Shown in pieces: positions 1 to 6,667 of a stretch of 10,992 bases of DNA (position 1 is the first letter of the stretch; each line of letters starts with the position of its first letter). Made by a program: the position numbers and the translations under genes. The stretch covers positions 1 to 10,992 of the forward strand of contig JBMNOF010000064.1 in the NCBI GenBank assembly GCA_050942925.1. Reading direction: 5' to 3'. This DNA is from Spyradocola sp050942925. Its GTDB lineage: Bacteria > Bacillota > Clostridia > Christensenellales > UBA1750. Below the pieces are notes generated by a model. The model was given only the letters and a program-made list of their open reading frames with translations, was not told the origin of the DNA and made no database searches.

Positions 1-119
1 TTCCGGTGATAATGGCGAAGGGGTCCCACCTGTTCCCATCCCGAACACAGAAGTTAAGCCCTTCAGCGTCGAAAGTACCTGGCTGGACACGGCCCGGGAG
101 GATAGATCATCGCCGGATT
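1..119 (+). rRNA. rrf: 5S ribosomal RNA
   Basis: The 5S rRNA of the large ribosomal subunit. The conserved 5S core is visible: GGTCCCACCTGTTCCCATC at 22-40 and GAACACAGAAGTTAAGC at 43-59. The first bases (TCCGGTGAT) pair with the last (ATCGCCGGA, ending near 118) to close helix I, so the molecule is essentially complete. The exact 5' end could lie a base or two outside the window. It is presumably the last gene of an rRNA operon whose 16S and 23S lie upstream of the window. Confidence 0.95.
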
Positions 120-128
120 CCATTTTTC

Positions 129-156
129 GATAGCCTCGTCGTATGACGGGGCTATC
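129..156 (+). terminator. Hairpin downstream of 5S rRNA (possible weak terminator or processing stem)
   Basis: Twelve-base arms, 129-140 (GATAGCCTCGTC) and 145-156 (GACGGGGCTATC), pair with a single T-G wobble around a GTAT loop. The position just after 5S fits an rRNA operon terminator or 3' processing stem. There is no U-run after the stem (TGTCTAATC follows; the T5 run lies before it at 123-127). Termination may therefore be inefficient, and rRNA transcription could continue into the gene at 194. Confidence 0.55.
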
Positions 157-193
157 TGTCTAATCGGCGAATTTATAAGGAGGACAGGGGGTC

Positions 194-685
194 ATGTACC
201 AGGAGTTGGTGAAATACCCGACGGGCACGAGGTCGGAGAATGTGCTCTATATTGTGGGCATCGTGCTGGGCGTATTTCTGGTCAGCATCCTCTCGTGGCT
301 GCTCAGCAGCTGGGGGGTGCCCATGATGGATTTCCTGGCGGTGGCCATCCTGGCGGTCTGGGCGTTTTTCATTTTCTCGCGCCGGATCGTGGAATACCGA
401 TATGCCCTGATGGACAGCGAGTTCATCGTGGGCCGGATCGTGGGCGGAAGGGAGAAGCCCGTCTTTTCCCTGGAAGTCACGGACATCCAAAGCATTGGAC
501 CGGTGGAAAAGAAGAGCCACTTGCGCACGCAGCGGTTTGCCCTGCGCACGAGCAAGCTGACGGCGGTGCAGATCGTGTACCGGAGGGATGGACAAGAGCA
601 GCGGGTCATCCTGCAGCCGAGCGGCCACATGCTGCGTCTCATCTACGCGCGCGCCTTTCCGCAGGACAAGTCTGACAGGGACTGA
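194..685 (+). CDS. Small two-helix membrane protein with PH-like C-terminal domain, function unknown
   Basis: A 163-residue protein I cannot name. Two hydrophobic segments, about residues 17-38 and 45-62, are followed by SRR and a soluble tail of about 100 residues. The tail (about 66-150, beginning EYRYALMDSEFIVGRIVGG) alternates short strands in a pattern like bacterial PH-like/DUF304-type domains. It also recalls small Clostridial proteins of the DUF6106 type; that is recollection, not a search. It probably sits in the cytoplasmic membrane with the tail inside. The start is well supported: AAGGAGGA at 177-184 lies nine bases before the ATG. No clear promoter is visible between the 5S and this gene, so it may depend on read-through from the rRNA operon or on a promoter I cannot see. 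A probable terminator follows, making it a one-gene unit. The call of a real gene is firm; the function is open. Confidence 0.8.
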   Translation: MYQELVKYPTGTRSENVLYIVGIVLGVFLVSILSWLLSSWGVPMMDFLAVAILAVWAFFIFSRRIVEYRYALMDSEFIVGRIVGGREKPVFSLEVTDIQSIGPVEKKSHLRTQRFALRTSKLTAVQIVYRRDGQEQRVILQPSGHMLRLIYARAFPQDKSDRD

Positions 686-691
686 GGCAGG

Positions 692-727
692 ATCACCGCT
701 ACCCGAACCGGGGCGGTGATTTTGTGT
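692..727 (+). terminator. Probable intrinsic terminator after the membrane protein gene
   Basis: ATCACCGC (692-699) pairs with GCGGTGAT (713-720). The loop is C/G-rich and may pair further (CCC with GGG). The stem is followed by a short T-rich run, TTTGTGT, counted with the T at 720. It sits seven bases after the stop at 683-685 and before the decarboxylase ribosome binding site. The U-tract is imperfect, so termination may be partial. Confidence 0.6.
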
Positions 728-744
728 ATAAGGGGAGAAGAGAG

Positions 745-2748
745 ATGACGATCGAGGAGATGCTGGCCGCCCAAGAGGGGCGCGTGAGCTTCCACATGCC
801 CGGGCACAAGATGCGCCGGGGCGCGGCGACGGCGCGGGATACCACCGAGCTGCCCAACACGGACGACCTGCACGACCCCACAGGGCCCTACCTCGCGCTG
901 GGCAAGCGCCTGGCGAAGGCGTTCGGCGTGGGCGTGAGCGTCCCGCTCGTGGGCGGGAGCACGCGCGGGGTCCAGCTCATGGTGCTCTGCGCGCTGCGCC
1001 CCGGGCAAACCCTCCTTCTGCCGCGGAACGCGCATCTTTCGGCGTGGTCGGCCTGCGCGCTCGGGGGGATCGAGGCGGTGCCGATTCCCTTGCGCTACGA
1101 CGCGGAAAACGAGGTGAGCAACCTCGACCCGGACGATGCGATCGCGTGCATGCAGGCGCACCCGGAAGCCCGGGCGATCCTGCTGACGCGGCCGGACTAT
1201 TATGGTAGAATGCCGGAGATCGGGCGCATCGTGGACGAGGCGCACGCGCGCGGGATGCAGGTCCTCGTGGACGAGGCGCACGGCGCGCATCTCTCCCTCC
1301 TGGGGCTGGACGGCGCGGGGGACCAGGGCGCGGACTTCTGGGTGCAGAGCCTGCACAAGACCCTCCCGGCGCTCACGCCCTGCGCGGTGGTGCACGCGCG
1401 GAATCCGGCGTGGGAGCCGGAGATCCGTAGGCTGCACCGCCTGCTGGAGAGCTCCAGTCCCTCCTCGCTGCTGCTGTGGTCGATGGAGAATTGCCTGGAG
1501 GAGCTGGAGAAGGGCGGTCGGGAGGCGCTTGGGCGCCTGGCGGAGCGCTGCACGGCGTTCCTGCGGGAGATGTGCGCGGACGCGCGGTTTTCGCGCACGG
1601 CCGCGTTCCTGACGGCCTATCGCGTGGACCCGACGCGCCTCGTCCTGGACGTCCGGGGAACCGGGCTCTCCGGCGAGGAGGCGGCCGCGCGCTTGCGGCA
1701 GGCGGGCGTGGACATGGAGATGGCGGACGACCTGCGCGTTGTGGGAATTCCGTCCATCGCGTCCACGGAATCGGACTTTGCGGCGCTGCGCGCGGCGCTC
1801 CTGGACCTGCCGCGCGCGCAGGCGCCCCGCCAATGGCCGTCTGCGGAACCGGTGTGCGGGGAGCGCGCCTGTAGCGTGCGCCAGGCGGCGCTCGGCGCGG
1901 TGCGCTGGGTTCCGCTCGAGCGCGCCGCGGGCGGGATCGCCGCGGGGAGCATCGGGGCCTATCCGCCGGGTGTGCCGTTCGTCACGCCTGGGGAGCGCTT
2001 GACGCAGGCGGCGGCGGACGCGCTTTGCGCGGCGCGGCGCGCGGGACGGGCCATCTTTGGCGCAAACGAAAAGGGGGAATTGCCCATGGCGGCAAGACGG
2101 TATGACGCTGTGCTCTTTGATCTGGACGGAACGCTGATGGACACATCGGTGGGCATCATTCGCTCGGTGCAGTACGCGCTGCGCGGCATGGGCCTTCCGG
2201 ACGACGATCTGCCGCGCATCCGGCGGTTCATCGGGCCGCCGCTGCACGCGGCGTTTTCCGAGCTCTACCACATGGAGGACGCGCAGGCGACCGAGGCCGT
2301 GCGCCTCTACCGGGAGCGGTACGAGACGACGGGCGTGTATGAATACGAGCCCTATCCCGGGATGGCGGATCTGCTCCGGGATCTGCACGCGGCGGGCGTG
2401 CGCCTGGCCGTCTGCACGGGAAAGCCGGAGCGCTTTTCCCGCATCCTGCTCGAGCGGGAGGGGCTGCTCCCGCTGCTGGAGATGCTCGTCACGCCCGACC
2501 CGAGCGAAAAGACGGACAACAAGCCGGAGATGGTGCGCACGATCCTCGAGCGCCTGGGCCGGAACGCGCTGATGGTGGGAGACCGGTGCTTCGACATCCG
2601 CGGCGCGCGCGCCAACGGGATCGACTCAGCGGGAATTCTGCACGGGTTCGGGGGCGAGAAGGAGCTGCGCGAGAGCGGGGCGACGTTCCTCGTGCACGGG
2701 GCGGAGGACCTGCGCGCCCTGCTGCTCGGCGAGAAAAAGGAGGCGTGA
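745..2748 (+). CDS. Orn/Lys/Arg-type PLP decarboxylase fused to HAD-family phosphatase
   Basis: A 667-residue fusion. Residues 1-441 are a short-form Orn/Lys/Arg decarboxylase (YaaO/SpeA-like, fold type I). Visible motifs are SFHMPGHK (15-22), GGSTRG (70-75), DEAHGAH (176-182, PLP aspartate D176), SLHKTLPALT with the Schiff-base lysine K205, and GAYPPGVP (404-411) near the domain end. It would remove CO2 from a basic amino acid to give a polyamine precursor; the substrate cannot be told. Residues 448-667 are a complete HAD hydrolase of the Gph/phosphoglycolate phosphatase type: nucleophile motif FDLDGT (D459), CTGKP, then GDRCFDIRGARANG. Start chosen at ATG 745, preceded by AAGGGGAG; an in-frame GTG at 724 lies in the terminator tail and has no binding site. 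No stop separates the two halves, yet a ribosome binding site and ATG lie at the junction. tmk follows three bases after the stop. A decarboxylase next to tmk is a known Firmicute arrangement. Confidence 0.88.
   Translation: MTIEEMLAAQEGRVSFHMPGHKMRRGAATARDTTELPNTDDLHDPTGPYLALGKRLAKAFGVGVSVPLVGGSTRGVQLMVLCALRPGQTLLLPRNAHLSAWSACALGGIEAVPIPLRYDAENEVSNLDPDDAIACMQAHPEARAILLTRPDYYGRMPEIGRIVDEAHARGMQVLVDEAHGAHLSLLGLDGAGDQGADFWVQSLHKTLPALTPCAVVHARNPAWEPEIRRLHRLLESSSPSSLLLWSMENCLEELEKGGREALGRLAERCTAFLREMCADARFSRTAAFLTAYRVDPTRLVLDVRGTGLSGEEAAARLRQAGVDMEMADDLRVVGIPSIASTESDFAALRAALLDLPRAQAPRQWPSAEPVCGERACSVRQAALGAVRWVPLERAAGGIAAGSIGAYPPGVPFVTPGERLTQAAADALCAARRAGRAIFGANEKGELPMAARRYDAVLFDLDGTLMDTSVGIIRSVQYALRGMGLPDDDLPRIRRFIGPPLHAAFSELYHMEDAQATEAVRLYRERYETTGVYEYEPYPGMADLLRDLHAAGVRLAVCTGKPERFSRILLEREGLLPLLEMLVTPDPSEKTDNKPEMVRTILERLGRNALMVGDRCFDIRGARANGIDSAGILHGFGGEKELRESGATFLVHGAEDLRALLLGEKKEA
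2071..2088 (+). promoter_or_regulatory. Internal ribosome binding site and ATG at the decarboxylase/HAD junction
   Basis: AAGGGGG at 2071-2077 lies eight bases before an in-frame ATG (2086-2088) that coincides with the natural start of the HAD domain (MAARRYDAVLFDLDGT). Translation from here would give a free 220-residue HAD phosphatase, the normal length for the family. The short AT-richer, purine-rich junction looks like a former intergenic region inside an otherwise GC-rich gene. Confidence 0.6.
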
Positions 2749-2751
2749 GCC

Positions 2752-3378
2752 GTGTTCATCACCTTTGAGGGCATGGACGGCGCGGGCAAGACCACCCAGA
2801 TCCGCATGCTGCAGGAGCGGCTGGAGGCGGCGGGGCAGTGCGTGCTCGTCACGCGGGAACCGGGCGGCAACGCGGTCGCCGAGACGATCCGCGCGGTCCT
2901 GCTCGACCCGAAAAACGACATGGACCCCTTGACGGAAGCCTATCTGTACGCGGCGGCGCGCGCCGAGCACGTGCGCGCGGTGATCCGTCCGGCACTGGCG
3001 CGCGGGGAGACCGTCCTGTGCGACCGGTACCTCGACTCCTCGCTCGCCTACCAGGGATACGGGCGCGGCCTTGGGGAGGCGGCGGTCCGGGAGATCAACG
3101 CCCGCGCCGCGGCGGACTGCGTTCCGGACCGCACCTACCTTCTTCTGCTGCCGGAAACCGCCGCGGAAAGCCGCGTGCGCGCCCGCGGGCCGCGCGACCG
3201 GATCGAGAGCGCGGGCGATGCCTTCCTCCGGCGCGTGGAGGCCGGGTTCCGGGCGCTTGCCGCGCGGGAACCGGCGCGCATTTGCGCGGTGGACGCTTCC
3301 GGCTCTCCCGAGGAAATTGCCCGCAGGATTGCGGAAGATGTTGCGAATTTGCAAACACGGAAGGCCGGTCAGGCTTAG
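2752..3378 (+). CDS. tmk: Thymidylate kinase
   Basis: Cytosolic dTMP kinase: phosphorylates dTMP to dTDP with ATP, an essential step of dTTP synthesis. The 208 residues match the family's usual length. Seen in order: P-loop GMDGAGKT (7-14), REPGG (35-39), DRYLDSSLAYQG (91-102, the Tmk signature), an arginine-rich lid (RVRARGPRDRIE, 141-152) and the usual C-terminal helix. The start is GTG, with AAAAAGGAGG at 2734-2743 eight bases upstream, inside the end of the preceding fusion gene. The three-base gap implies cotranscription and probably translational coupling with it. In Bacillus the yaaO-tmk pair leads to holB; here tmk is instead followed by a promoter and a signalling cluster. Identification is firm. 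Confidence 0.97.
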   Translation: MFITFEGMDGAGKTTQIRMLQERLEAAGQCVLVTREPGGNAVAETIRAVLLDPKNDMDPLTEAYLYAAARAEHVRAVIRPALARGETVLCDRYLDSSLAYQGYGRGLGEAAVREINARAAADCVPDRTYLLLLPETAAESRVRARGPRDRIESAGDAFLRRVEAGFRALAAREPARICAVDASGSPEEIARRIAEDVANLQTRKAGQA

Positions 3379-3381
3379 TCG

Positions 3382-3410
3382 TTGCACTTTTTTGGCGGTT
3401 GCCCTATAAT
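3382..3410 (+). promoter_or_regulatory. Probable sigma-A-type promoter of the signalling operon
   Basis: A perfect -10 box, TATAAT (3405-3410), lies 17 bases after a weak -35 box, TTGCAC (3382-3387, three of six consensus bases). It falls in the only gap of size between tmk and the PP2C gene, and predicts a start near 3417 and a leader of about 30 bases ending in GAGGAGGT. It would drive the genes from 3446 to the terminator at 10616-10649, since no other terminator or promoter is visible between. Confidence 0.65.
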
Positions 3411-3445
3411 GGAAATGGAGTCTGTACGAAACGAGGAGGTTTCCC

Positions 3446-4537
3446 ATGCCGATAGAGATTGTCATCCTGTTGCTGATCGCGGTGGCGGGGATCGCTGGGA
3501 GCATTGTGTTGCTGGTCTTCAACGCCTCGCTCCGCCGCCCGTCTTTGGAGGAGCCGTCGACTGCGGAGGAACCGCTCCCTGCCGGGGAGCCGGTCCCGGC
3601 GGAAGCCCCGGCGGATTCGCCCGTTTCCACGGCGGAAGCGGAAAAGCCGGCCGGGCAGGAACTGCGCTTTACGCCCCTGGACCGTGAGCCGGAGACCCAG
3701 CGCGCGGCCAGGCAGCCCGCGCCCGCCGCAGAGGCGGCCGAGCCGGCGGCGCCGGGGAGCACGGTGGTGGGCGACATTGCGCTGTCCATCGGCAACGTGC
3801 AGGACATTGGCACGCGCGACCAGCAGCAGGACGCCTTTGCCATCACGCCCCTGGAGGAAGAGCTGGTCGTCCGCGACCACGGCGTCATGGCGGTGGTCTG
3901 CGACGGCATGGGCGGCATGGAGAACGGCGCGGAGGCCGCGAACCTGGGCGCCATCCAGTTCATGCGCGCCTACCTTGCCGCGGACAAGGTGGACGGCAAC
4001 ACGCTGGTGGAGGCGGTTTACCGCGCGAACGAGGCGGTCTATGGCGCGTTTGCGGGAAAGAACGGCGCCCTTGCCGGCACGACCCTGGTCGCGGCCTCGA
4101 TTCTGCCGGACGGGCTGCGGTTCGTCTCGGTGGGCGACAGCCACATCTATCTCTTCCGCAAGGGCAAGCTCTATCAGCTCAACCGGGACCACAACTATTT
4201 CTCGGAGCTGCTGGAGGAGGTCAAGGCTGGCCGCATGACCATGGAGGAGGCGCGCGCCAACCCGGAGCGCGCGCACCTGACGAGCTTTGTCGGCCTGGAG
4301 ACGCTGGAATTGGTGGACTACAATGTCGCGCCGGTGCCGCTGCGCCCGGGCGACCGGGTGATCCTGTGCTCGGACGGCCTGTTCAAGACCCTCTCGCTGC
4401 AGGAGATGACGGACATTCTCGGCCGCTCGAGCGGCTTTACCGCGCAGGACGAGCTCCTTGCCGCCGTGCGGCAGAAGGGCAAGCGCAAGCAGGACAACGT
4501 GACCGTGGTTCTGCTCTACTGTGACCCGGTGAAATAA
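3446..4537 (+). CDS. Membrane-anchored PP2C-family Ser/Thr protein phosphatase
   Basis: A 363-residue metal-dependent phosphatase, presumably the eraser for the kinase encoded at 6668. Residues 4-26 form one transmembrane helix, followed by LRR, which predicts the rest to be cytoplasmic. Residues 33-105 are a Pro/Ala/Glu-rich linker. The PP2C domain spans about 110-360. Metal-ligand aspartates are visible in QQQDAF (D129), VCDGMGG (D153), LCSDGLF (D310) and QDNVTVV (D350), with GTTLVAA and FVSVGDSHIYLFR between them. The first motif reads RDQQQDAF where RxxNQD is commoner. Most bacterial PP2C regulators of this class (PrpC/Stp) are soluble and about 240 residues; the N-terminal helix and long linker are extra. 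Start ATG 3446 has GAGGAGGT at 3433-3440. The next gene begins 15 bases on. Family assignment is firm; partnership with the kinase is inferred from position. Confidence 0.92.
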   Translation: MPIEIVILLLIAVAGIAGSIVLLVFNASLRRPSLEEPSTAEEPLPAGEPVPAEAPADSPVSTAEAEKPAGQELRFTPLDREPETQRAARQPAPAAEAAEPAAPGSTVVGDIALSIGNVQDIGTRDQQQDAFAITPLEEELVVRDHGVMAVVCDGMGGMENGAEAANLGAIQFMRAYLAADKVDGNTLVEAVYRANEAVYGAFAGKNGALAGTTLVAASILPDGLRFVSVGDSHIYLFRKGKLYQLNRDHNYFSELLEEVKAGRMTMEEARANPERAHLTSFVGLETLELVDYNVAPVPLRPGDRVILCSDGLFKTLSLQEMTDILGRSSGFTAQDELLAAVRQKGKRKQDNVTVVLLYCDPVK

Positions 4538-4552
4538 GGCGGTGCACGAACG

Positions 4553-5875
4553 ATGAACAAAAAGAGGAAAGGGTTTGCCGCGCTCCTGCTGTGCGTGGCG
4601 CTGCTGCTTTGCTCCGCTCCGGCCCATGCGGCGGAGACGATGACGCTGGACGAGGCGACGAACGCCGTCTTCCGCGTGGCGACGCGGGACGAGAGCGGAA
4701 CCGTGGTCTCCTTTGGCTCGTCCTTTGGCGTGGGCGAGGGTTCGCCCATCAGCTATCTATTGACGAATTACCACGTCGTCTCTCCCAACGAGGACGGCGT
4801 GTCGGTTTGGGTGGGGCGCGACACGGAGATCCCCTGCGAGGTGGCGGTTTCGTCGCCGGACAAGGACATCGCGGTGCTGAAGCTGGAAACGCCCATTGAC
4901 GCGGAGCCCCTGCCGCTGGGCACGGAGGACATGGTCGCCATCGGCGACGGCGTGTTTGCCCTGGGCTATCCCACCAACGACATCAGCAACACCATCACCT
5001 CCTACCCGAGCGACGTCAGCGGCAGCCGGGGCATCATCTCCCGCAAGGCGACCTGGAACGGCGTGCGCTATTACCAGATCGACGCGGCGCTCAACTCGGG
5101 CAATTCCGGCGGGCCGCTCCTGCACGAGGACGGGTACGTCATCGGCATTGCCACGATGAAAATGGACGACACCGAGGGGATCAACGGCGCCATCCGCATC
5201 GAGGAGGCGCTGGAGCTGCTCAACTCGGTCGGGGTTTCCGTCAAGATGGCGACGCTGACCACCGCCTCGGACGCGGGCAGCGCTTCCCCCACGCCCGCCG
5301 TCACGCCCAGCCCTTCGGCGGAGGTTTCGCCTTCGCCCTCGATCCTGGTCACGCCCCTTGTGACCCAGCAGGAGAGTCCGTCCTCCGGGGCGGGCACGGT
5401 TTGGCTCGTGATCTTTATCCTTGCGGCGGTCGCCTTCCTCGCGGTTTTGGCCTTCATCCTCCTCAAGCGCCGGGGCGGGGTCGCCAGCCTCGTGGAGAAC
5501 GTATTGCCTGGCCGCAACCGCGGCGGCTACGTCGTGGGGCTGAAGGGCACCTATGCCGGCGCGGTCATCGCCCTTGGCGGGGAGACGATCTTCTTCGGCC
5601 GCGACCCGCAGCGCTGCCAGATCGTCTTTGACGCCACGGATACCGAGATCAGCCGCGTGCACTGCTCCATCCGCTTCGACGCGGAGCGCAAGTGCTTCAT
5701 CTTAGAGAACTACTCCCGCAACGGCACCTTCCTGGAGGGCGACCGTCTCTTGAACGACGGGGACGCCGCGGACCTGACCAGCGGGGACATCTTCTACCTT
5801 GTGGACCGCAGCTGCATGTTCGAGGTGCGCGACAAGGCTCCCCAGGATACGGATAAGGAGGAGGGATCGCTGTGA
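4553..5875 (+). CDS. Secreted trypsin-like serine protease with transmembrane helix and cytoplasmic FHA domain
   Basis: A 440-residue chimera. Residues 1-26 are a signal peptide (KKRK, hydrophobic core, cleavage after AHA). Residues about 32-230 are an S1C/HtrA-like trypsin-fold protease with a full triad: H74 (LLTNYHVV), D105 (DKDIAVLK) and S185 (NSGNSGGPL). No PDZ domain follows. Residues 241-275 are a Ser/Pro/Thr-rich linker of extracellular type. A helix at 283-304 is followed by KRR, placing the remainder inside. Residues about 325-425 are a canonical FHA domain (FGRD, SRVHC, NYSRNGTFLEG), a phosphothreonine reader. A protease outside and a phosphopeptide reader inside suggest recruitment or control by the neighbouring kinase; this is inference. 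AAGGCGGTG (4536-4544) precedes ATG 4553. The stop overlaps the next gene's start by four bases. Domain calls are firm; substrate and role are unknown. Confidence 0.88.
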   Translation: MNKKRKGFAALLLCVALLLCSAPAHAAETMTLDEATNAVFRVATRDESGTVVSFGSSFGVGEGSPISYLLTNYHVVSPNEDGVSVWVGRDTEIPCEVAVSSPDKDIAVLKLETPIDAEPLPLGTEDMVAIGDGVFALGYPTNDISNTITSYPSDVSGSRGIISRKATWNGVRYYQIDAALNSGNSGGPLLHEDGYVIGIATMKMDDTEGINGAIRIEEALELLNSVGVSVKMATLTTASDAGSASPTPAVTPSPSAEVSPSPSILVTPLVTQQESPSSGAGTVWLVIFILAAVAFLAVLAFILLKRRGGVASLVENVLPGRNRGGYVVGLKGTYAGAVIALGGETIFFGRDPQRCQIVFDATDTEISRVHCSIRFDAERKCFILENYSRNGTFLEGDRLLNDGDAADLTSGDIFYLVDRSCMFEVRDKAPQDTDKEEGSL

Positions 5876-6609
5876 AATTCAAGCGTTGCGAATTCGGGCA
5901 CTACTATGACCCGAGCAAATACGACCGCTGCCCCCATTGCTTTGCCCGGTCCTCCGGCGTGGAGGCGGAATACACCGTGGCCAAGCGCCCCGTGGACGAG
6001 CGCGTGATGCAGGCCTACGATTTGGACGCCTACGATGCGCCCGCGCAGACCTCCGTCCCGGTTCAGCCGATGCCTCGGGCGCAGGGGGCTCCGGCACAGC
6101 CGGCGGCCCCGGTACAACCTGCCCAACCGGCGGCTCCGGCACAGCCGGCGGCCGCCCAGGAACCGATGGCCCCGGTGCAACCGGCGGCACAGGTACCGCC
6201 GGCGGCGATGGCGGAGGATTCGGTGACGGTGGCGCGGCTTGCGCGCGACACGGGGATCAATCCGCCGGTGGGGTGGCTGGTGCAGATCACGGGCGCCAAC
6301 AAGGGCAAGGCGTACGAGATCCACACGGAGCGGAACACGATCGGCCGCTCCTCGGCGATGGACATCTGCCTAAAGGGCGACCTGGGCGTTTCGCGGGACA
6401 CGAACGGGGTGCTTTCCTACAACCCGCGCAACCGGAGCTTCCACCTCATTCCCGGGGAGGGGAAGGCGATCGTCTACGTCAACGGGCAGGAGCTTTTGGG
6501 GCCCCAGGAGCTTGCGGCGTACGACTGCATCGAGATCAGCGAAACGGCGCTGCTCTTCGTGCCGCTGTGCGGCGAGCGGTTTGCCTGGGAGGACCTGAAG
6601 GAAGACTAA
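5872..6609 (+). CDS. Zinc-ribbon and FHA-domain protein with Ala/Pro/Gln linker
   Basis: A 245-residue cytosolic protein without signal peptide or membrane helix. Residues 1-26 hold a cysteine/histidine cluster (C6, H10, C20-P-H-C23) within a GHYYD...CPHC pattern common at the N-terminus of Firmicute FHA proteins; zinc binding is likely but not shown. Residues about 58-112 are a low-complexity Ala/Pro/Gln linker carrying a 45-base repeat. Residues about 133-232 are an FHA domain: GRS (158-160), SRDTN (174-178), VNGQEL (203-208). The usual SRxH step is broken, with no histidine, so phosphothreonine binding may be weak, altered or lost. GTG start at 5872 with AAGGAGGAGGG at 5855-5865; it overlaps the protease stop by four bases, so the two are translationally coupled. 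It probably acts as an adaptor in the same circuit. Role is inferred from context. Confidence 0.85.
   Translation: MKFKRCEFGHYYDPSKYDRCPHCFARSSGVEAEYTVAKRPVDERVMQAYDLDAYDAPAQTSVPVQPMPRAQGAPAQPAAPVQPAQPAAPAQPAAAQEPMAPVQPAAQVPPAAMAEDSVTVARLARDTGINPPVGWLVQITGANKGKAYEIHTERNTIGRSSAMDICLKGDLGVSRDTNGVLSYNPRNRSFHLIPGEGKAIVYVNGQELLGPQELAAYDCIEISETALLFVPLCGERFAWEDLKED
6087..6153 (+). repeat. Direct repeat, 22-base unit at 45-base period, coding for the FHA linker
   Basis: The unit beginning GGCTCCGGCACAGCC occurs identically at 6087-6108 and 6132-6153, exactly 15 codons apart, so any expansion or contraction keeps frame. It encodes the APAQPAA linker units. Related CCGGCGGC-rich segments continue to about 6207. 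The length may vary between strains. Confidence 0.8.
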
Positions 6610-6667
6610 CGCGCGCCGCAGCTCGCGCCGGCGCAGGAGAAAATGAGCAAAAGGCGGTGTTTGGCTG

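Noticed and set aside
724..744. GTG at 724 as an upstream start for the decarboxylase fusion
   Set aside because: It lies in the terminator tail and has no ribosome binding site; ATG 745 has AAGGGGAG at proper spacing and fits the family N-terminus.
643..2388. Long minus-strand open frame (about 580 codons) across the decarboxylase
   Set aside because: Its translation is arginine/histidine-rich with no recognisable motif. It lies opposite a gene with clear decarboxylase and HAD motifs; long antisense frames are expected in GC-rich DNA.
6087..6207. CRISPR-like or mobile repeat array
   Set aside because: The repeats are in frame, 45 bases apart, and code for an Ala/Pro/Gln linker; there are no uniform spacers or cas genes.
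6610..6667. GC-rich palindrome between the FHA and kinase genes as a terminator
   Set aside because: GCGCCGGCGC near 6625-6634 is short, has no T-run, and is followed directly by the kinase ribosome binding site.
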